Position numbers and translations under genes: made by a program
In this document: positions 1-7,195 of the stretch, piece by piece
Numbering within the stretch: the stretch's first letter is position 1
Layout of the letters: each line of letters opens with the position of its first letter
NCBI GenBank assembly: GCA_035650475.1
Contig: DASRHP010000012.1
Location: 670,059 to 734,058 of the forward strand
Reading direction: 5' to 3'
DNA from: Candidatus Binataceae bacterium
GTDB lineage: Bacteria; Desulfobacterota; Binatia; Binatales; Binataceae
DNA length: 64,000 nt
The notes under the pieces: model-generated
The model's input: only the letters and a program-made list of their open reading frames with translations
Told to the model about the DNA's origin: nothing
Databases searched by the model: none

Positions 1-1
1 G

Positions 2-394
2 CGGATCGAGGAATCGGCACCGATGGTCGTCAAGAAGGACAGCCGTCGCGAGCCTTTCGATCGCGCCAAGATCGTTGCCGGACTCAAGAAGGCGTGCGAA
101 AAGCGCCCGGTGTCGATGGAAACCATCGAGCAGATTGCCGACCGCATCGAGGCTGCGGTTGCAGAGCAGGGCGGGCGCGAGGTCCCCAGCTCGTTCATCG
201 GCAGCGCGGTGATGAACGAACTGCATAACGTTGACCAGGTCGCCTACGTCCGCTTCGCTTCGGTCTATCGTTCGTTCAAGGACATCGACGAATTCATGCA
301 TGAACTCGAGGAGCTGATCCGACTGCGCAAGCAAACCGCCGGGGCCGCGCCCGCCTCGCCGGCGGCGCATGACAAGAAAGAACCGATTTCCTAG
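2..394 (+). CDS. nrdR: Transcriptional repressor NrdR (5'-truncated by window edge)
   Basis: NrdR represses ribonucleotide reductase operons, sensing ATP/dATP through an ATP-cone domain. Visible here is the ATP-cone part only: the reading frame is open to the window edge with RIEE before MVVKKD, then RREPFDR and a C-terminal [13 protein letters not shown] motif typical of the family. The N-terminal zinc-ribbon that binds DNA must lie upstream of the window, so the internal ATG at 23 is not the start. The tail after about residue 105 is Ala/Pro rich. It sits 6 bp before ribD; nrdR-ribD-ribBA-nusB is a classic bacterial gene order. Confidence 0.95.
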   Translation, partial: RIEESAPMVVKKDSRREPFDRAKIVAGLKKACEKRPVSMETIEQIADRIEAAVAEQGGREVPSSFIGSAVMNELHNVDQVAYVRFASVYRSFKDIDEFMHELEELIRLRKQTAGAAPASPAAHDKKEPIS

Positions 395-400
395 ACCGAC

Positions 401-1549
401 GTGCGCCGCGCCCGGCCCATCGAAATCGACGAGCGCTACATGCGCCGCGCGCTCGCATTGGCGCGCCGGATGGTGGGGCTGACTTCGCCCAACCCGGCGG
501 TGGGATGCGTGATCGTGCGCGGCGGACGGCTCGTGGGGCAGGGAGCGACCGCGGCGGGCGGCCGCCCCCATGCCGAGACGGTGGCGTTGCGGCGCGCGGG
601 CGCGCGCGCCCGTGGAGCTACGGCCTATGTGTCATTCGAGCCCTGCGCGCATCGCGGGCGCACGCCACCGTGCGCGGCGGCGCTAGTGGCCGCCGGAGTG
701 TCGCGGGTCGTCGTCGGATGTACGGATCCCTACCCGCCGGTCCGCGGACGCGGAATCGCAATCCTGCGCGCGGCGGGAATCGAGGTCACCACAAATGTCC
801 TTGCCGAGGAATGCCGGCGGCTCAACGAGGGCTTCATCACGCGGGTGACCCGCGGGCGGCCTTTCGTTACGCTCAAGCTGGCGCTTTCGCTCGACGGGCG
901 GATCACGGCCGCCTCGGGCGACTCGCGCTGGATCAGCTCGGCCGCCTCGCGCGCGCTGGTCCATCGGTGGCGCCGCGAGGCGGATGCAGTGATGGTCGGC
1001 GCGGGAACCGTGCTCGCCGACGACCCGCGGCTGACATGCCGGATTGCGGGGGGCCGTGACCCGGCGCGGGTCATCGTTGATGCGCGGCTGCGATGTCCCC
1101 CGGGCGCGCGGGTTTTCCGCCAGCGCTCGGAGGCCCCTACGCTGCTGGTTACGACGCGCGCCAATGCAGCCCGCGCGCGGCGGCGTTACGCGGGGGCGCG
1201 GGTCGAGGTTCTGGGCGTGCGTGCGCGCGGCGGCGAGATCGATTTGTGCGCCCTGATGCGCGAGCTGGCGGGCCGCGGATGGTCGAAGCTGCTGATCGAG
1301 GGCGGCGCGCATCTGGCCGGCGCCGCGCTGCGCGCGGGCATCGTCGATCGGATCGCTTTCTTCGTCGCGCCGCTGCTGGTCGGCGCGGGGCTCCCCGCGA
1401 TCGAGGGAATCTGCGCGCGGCGGATGCGCGAGGCGATTCGGCTGCGCGCGCTCGCCGCGCGGCGGGTCGGCGACGACTGGCTATTCGAGGGCGCGCCGAG
1501 GCCGGCGCGCGCGTGTGGCGGGCGGCTGGTCAGTACGCGCAGGCGGTGA
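401..1549 (+). CDS. ribD: Bifunctional riboflavin biosynthesis deaminase/reductase RibD
   Basis: RibD performs two steps of riboflavin synthesis: deamination of the pyrimidine intermediate made by GTP cyclohydrolase II, then NADPH reduction of its ribose side chain. The N-terminal deaminase domain (about residues 10-150) shows the zinc ligands as PHAE and PCxxxGRTPPC. The C-terminal reductase domain (about 155-370) shows KLALSLDGRI and the GAGTVLADDPRLT stretch. Length (382 aa) is normal for the fused enzyme. The start is GTG at 401, close behind nrdR. All expected catalytic motifs are intact, unlike the next gene. Confidence 0.95.
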   Translation: MRRARPIEIDERYMRRALALARRMVGLTSPNPAVGCVIVRGGRLVGQGATAAGGRPHAETVALRRAGARARGATAYVSFEPCAHRGRTPPCAAALVAAGVSRVVVGCTDPYPPVRGRGIAILRAAGIEVTTNVLAEECRRLNEGFITRVTRGRPFVTLKLALSLDGRITAASGDSRWISSAASRALVHRWRREADAVMVGAGTVLADDPRLTCRIAGGRDPARVIVDARLRCPPGARVFRQRSEAPTLLVTTRANAARARRRYAGARVEVLGVRARGGEIDLCALMRELAGRGWSKLLIEGGAHLAGAALRAGIVDRIAFFVAPLLVGAGLPAIEGICARRMREAIRLRALAARRVGDDWLFEGAPRPARACGGRLVSTRRR

Positions 1550-1573
1550 TAAACTCCCGCTTCGGTTAAATCG

Positions 1574-2791
1574 ATGACCGTGTCGTCCAAACCGCTGGAG
1601 GAAATCTTCAGCCGCATCCGCGCCGCCCAGATGATGGTGATGGTGCTCGAGGACGGCGAAGAGGCAGGCGGCGACCTTGTGATGGCGGGCGAAAAGGTCA
1701 CGCCCGATCACATCAACTTCATGGCGCGCAACGCGCGCGGCGTGGTCTCGGTCGCGCTGACCGAGCGCCGGATGCGCGAGCTGGGTATCCCGCTGGTCAC
1801 CCCGCTGCAAGGCGAGGCCGTCGCCGAGCAGGCCGGCGTGCTGGTCGAGGCGCGCGAGGGTGTCACGACTGGAATTTCCGCCCACGATCGCGCGCGCACC
1901 ATCGCAGTGCTGGCCTCGGACAAGAGCGGGCCGCAGGATATCGTGATGCCCGGGCACGTGCTGCCGTTGATGGCGCTGAGCGGCGGCGTGATGATGCGGC
2001 TGGGACGGGCCGAGGGCGCGGTGGATCTGATGCGGGCGGCCGGGATGCGTCCGTGCGCGGCCCTGTGCGCGATCCTGCGCGAGGACGGAGAAGCGGCCTC
2101 GCTGCCCGAGCTGCGCGAATTCGCCGAGACTCACTCGCTGCCGATCGTGTTCATCAAGGACCTCGTGTCGTACCGGTTGACCAGCGAGCTGCTGGTCCAG
2201 CGGGTTGCTGACCTCGACTTTTCGCTCGACGGCGGCGAGTGCAAGGCGGTGGTCTTCCGCAGCACGGTTGACGGCCGCGAGCATCTGGCGCTGGTCAAGG
2301 GCAACGTCGGCGGCGGGCGCCCGGCGCTGGTCCGGCTCCATTCGCAATGCCTGACCGGCGACGTGTTCGGCTCAAGCCGCTGCGACTGCGGTGAGCAGCT
2401 GCGCGAGTCGCTCGAACGGATCATGGCCGCCGATGCCGGAGTGATCATCTACCTTCATCAGGAGGGACGCGGCATCGGGCTGGGCAACAAGATCAAGGCC
2501 TACGCGCTCCAGGACCAGGGGCTCGACACGGTCGAGGCTAATCTGCAGCTCGGCTTCAAGGAGGACCTGCGCGATTATGGTATCGGAGCGCAGATTCTGC
2601 GCGACCTCGGAGTCGGCGAGGCGCGCCTGTTGACCAACAATCCGCACAAGATCGAAAGCCTCCAGCGCTACGGCGTGCGCGTAAGCCGCGTACCGCTCGA
2701 AGTCACGCCGCACCAGGGTAATATCGAATATCTGCGCACCAAGAAGGAGAAGCTCGGCCATCTCTTCTCCAGGCTGAAGGTCATCACGTAA
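1574..2791 (+). CDS. ribBA: RibBA: GTP cyclohydrolase II with degenerate DHBP synthase domain
   Basis: The C-terminal half (about 210-400) is an intact GTP cyclohydrolase II, opening GTP to the first riboflavin precursor. It has the zinc motif C259-x10-C270-x-C272 and HQEGRGIGL at 295-303. The N-terminal half (1-205) has the fold pattern of 3,4-dihydroxy-2-butanone-4-phosphate synthase but lacks active-site residues. The family RENEGD metal motif reads EEAGGD (29-34), the metal-binding His of GHTEAAVDL is Arg145, and the catalytic Glu of CEIMxxDG is Ala166. The retained TGISAxDR and HVxPL motifs confirm the alignment. I infer only RibA activity, so another ribB would be needed. The start is ATG 1574, 24 bp after ribD, without a clear ribosome site. 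Confidence 0.93.
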   Translation: MTVSSKPLEEIFSRIRAAQMMVMVLEDGEEAGGDLVMAGEKVTPDHINFMARNARGVVSVALTERRMRELGIPLVTPLQGEAVAEQAGVLVEAREGVTTGISAHDRARTIAVLASDKSGPQDIVMPGHVLPLMALSGGVMMRLGRAEGAVDLMRAAGMRPCAALCAILREDGEAASLPELREFAETHSLPIVFIKDLVSYRLTSELLVQRVADLDFSLDGGECKAVVFRSTVDGREHLALVKGNVGGGRPALVRLHSQCLTGDVFGSSRCDCGEQLRESLERIMAADAGVIIYLHQEGRGIGLGNKIKAYALQDQGLDTVEANLQLGFKEDLRDYGIGAQILRDLGVGEARLLTNNPHKIESLQRYGVRVSRVPLEVTPHQGNIEYLRTKKEKLGHLFSRLKVIT

Positions 2792-2886
2792 AGCGCGTAT
2801 CCCGCGATGCGCCCGGCGCTTTCGGCGGCCGCTTCGCGGACGCTCGAGCGCAGGCGGAGCGGTCAGGGGCCGGCGGTTTCAAGGCC

Positions 2887-3333
2887 ATGGGACTTAGACA
2901 TCTGGGGCGTGAGCTTGCGCTCAAGGCCCTTTATCAGATCGATATTCGCGGCGGCGCGTCGCGCGAGGATTTGCTCCTGCTGTTCGAGAGCTTCGAGGCT
3001 GACGAGCGCGCGCGCAAGTTCGCCGCGCAACTGGTCGAGGGCGTCGAGCGCGAGCATGCAGCGCTCGATCGCCATCTTGCTGACGTCCTGGAGCATTGGT
3101 CGATCGGACGGCTGTCGCGCGTCGATCACAACATTCTGCGTATCGCGCTCTACGAGCTGCTGTGGATGGGAGATATTCCGGCGCGGGTCACGATGGACGA
3201 GGCGATCGAGCTGGCCAAGCGCTACGGCGACCAGGAATCGGGGCGTTTCGTCAACGGCGTGCTCGACGAGCTGGCCGAGCGTCTGCATCTGAGGCACAAA
3301 GGCGAGGAGCGGGACGTTGGGAAGGCGGATTAG
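2887..3333 (+). CDS. nusB: Transcription antitermination factor NusB
   Basis: NusB binds boxA RNA with ribosomal protein S10 in rRNA antitermination complexes. The all-helical family pattern is clear: R-x-LALKALYQID near the N-terminus, DHNILRIALYELLW in the middle and VTMDEAIELAKRYG followed by FVNGVLD near the C-terminus. Length (148 aa) is normal. In many genomes nusB directly follows ribH; here it follows ribBA by 95 bp with no ribH between. Its last 17 bases overlap the start of lptE, suggesting translational coupling. Confidence 0.95.
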   Translation: MGLRHLGRELALKALYQIDIRGGASREDLLLLFESFEADERARKFAAQLVEGVEREHAALDRHLADVLEHWSIGRLSRVDHNILRIALYELLWMGDIPARVTMDEAIELAKRYGDQESGRFVNGVLDELAERLHLRHKGEERDVGKAD

Positions 3334-3910
3334 CTGCGCATTAGGATGGATGCTGGGTGCGTTGTGGCTGGCGGGCTGCGGCTACCAGTTCGCCGCCTCG
3401 GGCAGCGGATTGCCCAAGGATTCCAAGACCATCTACGTCGCCCACTTCAGCAACACCTCGCGCTTTACCGGCGTCAACGACGAGTTCATGCGCTACCTCA
3501 AGGACGAGGTCGCCGAGCACAAGCGCCTGCAGTTGGTCGATGATCCCAAGCAGGCCGACCTCGTGCTCTCGGGCAGCATCCTGCGCGTGGACACGATGCC
3601 GGTGGGCTTCAACGGCGCCTTGGAGGCGAGCATCTATCAGCAGTTCATGGTCGTCCAGGCCCAATTGAGCGATCGCAAAAGCAAGCAGGTTCTGTGGAGC
3701 AATGTGATCAACAGCTACGATCAGTTTCCCACCGTTTCTTCCACGGTTATCACCACCTCGCCCGAGTTTCTCCAGCAGAACATGCGCTCGCAGGATATCG
3801 CCAAACTTCCCGATCTCCAGGTGGCACAGACCCAGCAGGGGTTTTCGCGCCAACAGATGATGACCCACATGGCGAAGGAGATTTACGCCTCGATGTCCGA
3901 GGGCTTCTAG
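3317..3910 (+). CDS. lptE: LPS-assembly lipoprotein LptE-like
   Basis: LptE plugs the LptD beta-barrel that inserts lipopolysaccharide in the outer membrane. The product (197 aa) starts with a basic signal peptide and a lipobox LAGC with Cys21, followed by GYQF, the typical LptE N-terminus. The rest has the compact mixed alpha/beta pattern of the family (VAHFSNTSRF, then a VLSGSILRVD strand). The start TTG 3317 is chosen because GAGGAG lies 7 bases upstream at 3304-3309 and the signal peptide begins there; it overlaps the nusB end. lptE followed by holA is a conserved neighbourhood, which supports the call despite weak sequence conservation in this family. Confidence 0.87.
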   Translation: MGRRISCALGWMLGALWLAGCGYQFAASGSGLPKDSKTIYVAHFSNTSRFTGVNDEFMRYLKDEVAEHKRLQLVDDPKQADLVLSGSILRVDTMPVGFNGALEASIYQQFMVVQAQLSDRKSKQVLWSNVINSYDQFPTVSSTVITTSPEFLQQNMRSQDIAKLPDLQVAQTQQGFSRQQMMTHMAKEIYASMSEGF

Positions 3911-3957
3911 CGCGCACGCGGCCGGGGAGCGTGCTCGCGCTGCGGCAACGGTAGGCG

Positions 3958-5034
3958 ATGGCGGTTGAGACGGCGCTGGCGGTGCTGCGTGCGGGCGAGC
4001 GCGCGTCGCTCGCCGCGGCGATCGTGATCAGCGGGCCGCAGGCCTTTCTGCGCGAGTACCTTTTCGACAGCGTGCGCCGGCGGCTGCTCGGCCGCGGGAT
4101 GCGCTACCGAGGCTTCCAGGTCGGCGGCGGCGACGGCTTCGGGCAAGTGCTCGCCGAATTGCGCGAGGCCGACCTGTTCGCGCCTGTGCGGATGGTCGCC
4201 TGCCGCGTCCTGCGCTCGCATCGCGGAGGCGGCGAGAGCGAAGAGGATGAGGCTGCCGACGGTGGCGGCGGACGCGGAGGCGTCGCGGGCGGCGAAGCGG
4301 CCCTGGCCGAGGCGCTCGAAGCGATGCGGCCGCCGAGCGCGCTGGTGGTGCTCTACGATCGCGACTCAGCGCCCGCGCGGATTCGCCGCGCGGTCGAACG
4401 CAACGGCCTTCACATCAATTGCCTGCGCCCGTTCGACAACCAACTTGCGCAGTACGCCGAAGCGTTTGCCCGCGACGCGCAGCTGCGGCTGGCGTCCGGC
4501 GTTGCCGACCTCCTCGTCTCGCGCCACGCGGGCGATTTGGCGGCAATCGCCAACACGCTGGCCAAGGCGGCGATCCGCTGCGAGCCCGGGGCTACCCTGA
4601 AGGCCGACGACCTGGTCGAACCGGCAGCCGCCCGGATACCCGAAGTGTTCGACCTTGCCGAAGCGATCTCCAGCGGGCGCGCGTCGGCGGCGTTTACGAT
4701 TCTCCAACGCGCGCTCGCAGTCGGCCGCGATCCGCTCGAATTGCTCTCGGTGGAAATAATTCCGCTGATGCGGCGGATGATGCTGGCGGTCACGATGGCG
4801 GCGCAGCGCCAGAGCGCGGCGCAGATCGCCGCGGCGCTCGGGTTTTCGCCGGCAAGTCCGCTCGCCCAGCGCGCGATCGAGGGCGCGCGCCGCTTCGGCC
4901 TCGCCCGTCTGAGCGCGGCCTATCGGAAGGCGGCCGACCTGGACGCCGGCTTCAAGAACGGCCGTTTCAAGGCGCGCTCCGAGGCACTCGCCGCGTTGCT
5001 GCTCGAGCTGTTTGTTTCGGCCACGGCTGCTTAA
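3958..5034 (+). CDS. holA: DNA polymerase III delta subunit
   Basis: HolA is the clamp-loader subunit that opens the beta sliding clamp. The product (358 aa) has the expected ISGPQAFLREYLFDSV beginning (the family's G-x-x-x-(F/Y)-L-x-x-E-like segment), a lid region with ISSGRASAAFTILQRAL near residue 235, and a C-terminal helical domain ending in LAALLLELF. An Arg/Glu/Gly-rich insertion near residues 88-112 looks unstructured and unusual for the family. It follows lptE by 47 bp, the usual lptE-holA pairing, and converges on rpsT. Confidence 0.88.
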   Translation: MAVETALAVLRAGERASLAAAIVISGPQAFLREYLFDSVRRRLLGRGMRYRGFQVGGGDGFGQVLAELREADLFAPVRMVACRVLRSHRGGGESEEDEAADGGGGRGGVAGGEAALAEALEAMRPPSALVVLYDRDSAPARIRRAVERNGLHINCLRPFDNQLAQYAEAFARDAQLRLASGVADLLVSRHAGDLAAIANTLAKAAIRCEPGATLKADDLVEPAAARIPEVFDLAEAISSGRASAAFTILQRALAVGRDPLELLSVEIIPLMRRMMLAVTMAAQRQSAAQIAAALGFSPASPLAQRAIEGARRFGLARLSAAYRKAADLDAGFKNGRFKARSEALAALLLELFVSATAA

Positions 5035-5045
5035 GGAGGATATTC

Positions 5046-5150
5046 GTGCGGTGCATGTGCGGGCGGTTTCTCTCGCCGGCCGGCGCACGGACTGCCAGCG
5101 CAGGAGCACTTTTGAGGCAGCGGGGCGCCGCAGGCGCCCTAGCTATCTAG
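5046..5150 (+). CDS. Possible 34-aa short protein or leader peptide
   Basis: An ideal ribosome binding site, AAGGAGGA at 5033-5040, overlaps the end of holA (stop ends 5034) and stands 5 bases before GTG 5046. The frame gives a 34-residue peptide beginning MRCMCGRF with no similarity I recognise. Its last codons lie in the hairpin at 5122-5140. The spacing argues for real translation initiation; the composition is like surrounding high-GC DNA, so it could also be a site that once served a lost gene. Confidence 0.35.
   Translation: MRCMCGRFLSPAGARTASAGALLRQRGAAGALAI
5122..5140. terminator. Hairpin between convergent holA and rpsT
   Basis: A perfect 7-bp inverted repeat, GGGCGCC-GCA-GGCGCCC, at 5123-5139, extendable by one G-U pair. 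It lies between convergent holA and rpsT and may end transcription from both sides. There is no clear U-tract on either strand, so rho-independent function is uncertain. Confidence 0.35.
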
Positions 5151-5185
5151 CGGGCATGGAGGGGCAAGAACTGCTGTGCCGCCGT

Positions 5186-5476
5186 TCAGGCCTTGGCGGC
5201 GGCGTGATGATTGCGATGGAGCGCGCGCGAGAGCCGTGCGACCTTGCGTGCGACGGTATTGCGATGCAGGGTGCCCTTGCTGGCGGCCTTATAGAGGGCG
5301 CTCGTTGCCTTGCGCAACTCGAGCTCGGCGGCCTGCGCGTCGGCGGCTTCGATCGCTTTAGCGGCCTGCTTCACCGCAGTGTGCACGCGGCTCTTGATCG
5401 CGCGGTTGCGCTCGTAGCGCTTGAGGCTCTGACGATGGCGCTTTTCGGCCGACGGATGAACGGGAATATGTGGCAT
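5186..5476 (-). CDS. rpsT: 30S ribosomal protein S20
   Basis: S20 binds the 5' domain of 16S rRNA early in 30S assembly. The 96-aa product is very basic and helical with the family pattern: SAEKRHRQSLKRYERNRAIKSR near the N-terminus, then a helix of alternating Lys/Ala, and GTLHRNTVARKVARLSRAL near the C-terminus. It is a single gene on the minus strand, convergent with holA and 60 bp downstream of mazG on the same strand. Confidence 0.95.
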   Translation of the reverse strand: MPHIPVHPSAEKRHRQSLKRYERNRAIKSRVHTAVKQAAKAIEAADAQAAELELRKATSALYKAASKGTLHRNTVARKVARLSRALHRNHHAAAKA

Positions 5477-5536
5477 GACCCGATCTAGCTAACAGCGGCG
5501 CGCGGCCCGGTCAATACGGCCTGCGGCCGAGGATCG

Positions 5537-6349
5537 TCAATCCGCTGCGCCGCCGCGCGCGCGCCGCTTGGCTTCCTGCCACAGTCGCTCCATTTCATCG
5601 GGCGCAAGCGCCGGCAGCGCGAGCTTGCGCTCGGCCGCGATACGTTCGACCGTCTTGAAGCGTTCGACGAACTTATCGCAGGCCCGGCGCAGGGTCGCTT
5701 CGGCGTCGTGCCCGATAAAGCGCGGCGCATTGGCGAGCGCCAGCAGCGCGTCGCCCAGCTCCTCCGCCGCGCCCTCGCGCTCGCCGCGCTCAAGCGCCGC
5801 GCGCGCCTCTTGGAGCTCCTCGGCGACCTTGTCGAGCACCGCCGCCGCGTCAGGCCAGTCCATCCCGGCCTCGCGCGCCCGCGCGCCCAGCTTCTGCGCG
5901 CGTGTCAGCGCCGGCAGCGCGCGCGCGACGCCCTCGAGCGCCGACTGCGCGCCCGCGGCGGCGCGCTCGTCGCGTTTGAGCTGGTTCCATCGCGCGATGA
6001 CCTCGTCCGCGCTGGCCGCCGGAGCACCGGCATAGACGTGCGGATGGCGCCGCACGAGCTTGTCACGCGCGTGTACCAGCATCGCCGCGATGCTCAGCCG
6101 GTCGGCCTCTTCCGCGATGTTCGCGGCGAACAGCACCTGGACCAGTAGATCGCCGAGCTCGTCGATCAGTTCGCGATCGCTGCCGTCCTCGATGGCGCCC
6201 ACGGTCTCGTAGGCCTCTTCGAGCAGATGCCTCGACGAGCTTGCGAGCGTCTGCTCGCGATCCCATGGGCACTTGCGCCGAAGCTCCCGCACCACCTTCA
6301 GCAGTGCGAGAAATTCTTGGGCGGCCTTGCGAGTCGGCGCGTCGCCCAT
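5537..6349 (-). CDS. mazG: Nucleoside triphosphate pyrophosphohydrolase MazG
   Basis: MazG hydrolyses (d)NTPs to monophosphate and pyrophosphate, cleaning the nucleotide pool and lowering ppGpp. The product (270 aa) has two MazG folds. The first shows the family hallmark CPWDREQT and the metal-binding pattern EEAYE...DELGDLL (about residues 44-68). The second half repeats it as EELQEARAAL...EELGDALLAL (about 178-205). Length is normal for the two-domain type. It reads away from the neighbouring esterase on the same strand with a 24-bp gap. Confidence 0.93.
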   Translation of the reverse strand: MGDAPTRKAAQEFLALLKVVRELRRKCPWDREQTLASSSRHLLEEAYETVGAIEDGSDRELIDELGDLLVQVLFAANIAEEADRLSIAAMLVHARDKLVRRHPHVYAGAPAASADEVIARWNQLKRDERAAAGAQSALEGVARALPALTRAQKLGARAREAGMDWPDAAAVLDKVAEELQEARAALERGEREGAAEELGDALLALANAPRFIGHDAEATLRRACDKFVERFKTVERIAAERKLALPALAPDEMERLWQEAKRRARGGAAD

Positions 6350-6373
6350 CTGCTCAACTGCTTCCGCTGTTCC

Positions 6374-7036
6374 CTAGAGCGTGATCAGCGGCTGCACGAC
6401 TTTGTCGAGCAGGAACCGGGAAAGGTCGCGGATGCCGTCCACTGTAATCTCGTGGCCGCAGTCGTACTCGCGGTAGGCAAGGGGCAACTTGAGCGCGCGC
6501 AGCCGTTCGACCGACTGGCGCGCGCGAGTGATGTCGATCATGTCGTCGGCGCGCCCGTGCTGGACCAGGGCCGGCATCTGCGCAAGCGCCTCGGGATTGC
6601 GCGCATACTCCGCCAGTTCCTGCGGAAACCAGGTCGAAAGCGCGGCGAGCGCGGCAAACCGCTCAGGGTAGCGCAGGGCCAGGTTGTAGGCCATCACGCC
6701 GCCCTGGCTGAAACCCATCACCACCAGCTTGCGCCGATCGATCGGGTAGCGTTCGACCGCCGCCTCAACGAAGCGAATCAGCCGTTCGGCCGCGGCGCCC
6801 ATCGCTTCGAGATCGGGCGGCGCGCCCATCCGCAACTGATACCATCCGTAGCCGTTGACCGCGCCGATCGCGACTTCGACCGGTCCCTGCGGACACAGCA
6901 TCAGACAGCGCCCGTCGGCGACGTACGGCGCGAGGCCCAGGAGGTCGAGCGCGCTCGAGCCCCATCCGTGCATCGCCAGGATGGCGGGATGCGGGCCATC
7001 ACCCGCCGGCTCGAAGATGGCGTGAATCAGGTCCAT
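6374..7036 (-). CDS. Alpha/beta-hydrolase of the phospholipase/carboxylesterase family
   Basis: A 220-aa cytoplasmic serine hydrolase. The nucleophile elbow GFSQGG places Ser110, with Asp164/165 in HGRADD and His195 in DCGHEI completing a catalytic triad. The N-terminal HGWGS supplies the oxyanion hole. This arrangement and length match the carboxylesterase/phospholipase family (YpfH/EstB-like) of COG0400 type. Natural substrate is unknown; short-chain esters or lysophospholipids are usual. There is no signal peptide. It lies just before mazG in the same direction. Confidence 0.85.
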   Translation of the reverse strand: MDLIHAIFEPAGDGPHPAILAMHGWGSSALDLLGLAPYVADGRCLMLCPQGPVEVAIGAVNGYGWYQLRMGAPPDLEAMGAAAERLIRFVEAAVERYPIDRRKLVVMGFSQGGVMAYNLALRYPERFAALAALSTWFPQELAEYARNPEALAQMPALVQHGRADDMIDITRARQSVERLRALKLPLAYREYDCGHEITVDGIRDLSRFLLDKVVQPLITL

Positions 7037-7115
7037 GGCGAAGCCTCCTCGGCGCGCTACAGGCGCATCATAGACCGCCGCCGTCGAGCGCTGCCAGTTC
7101 CGCCGCGCCGCATTT

Positions 7116-7129
7116 GTTCAGAACTGTTC
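7116..7129. promoter_or_regulatory. GTTC/GAAC half-site cluster upstream of the glycosyltransferase
   Basis: The 14-mer GTTCAGAACTGTTC contains two overlapping odd palindromes (GTTC-A-GAAC and GAAC-T-GTTC). It lies between the divergent esterase and glycosyltransferase genes and could be an operator. Spacing does not fit known LexA boxes. Function is unproven. Confidence 0.2.
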
Positions 7130-7195
7130 GCGCACGGGCTATCTTAGCTGGCTGTGCTCGCCACGGATCGGATGCGGGCGCGGACACGGAACGAG

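Noticed and set aside
7116..7129. SOS box for LexA
   Set aside because: Spacing (GTTC-N6-GTTC, GAAC-N1-GTTC) fits neither the alpha-proteobacterial GTTC-N7-GTTC nor the Gram-positive GAAC-N4-GTTC pattern, and the gene is not a repair gene.
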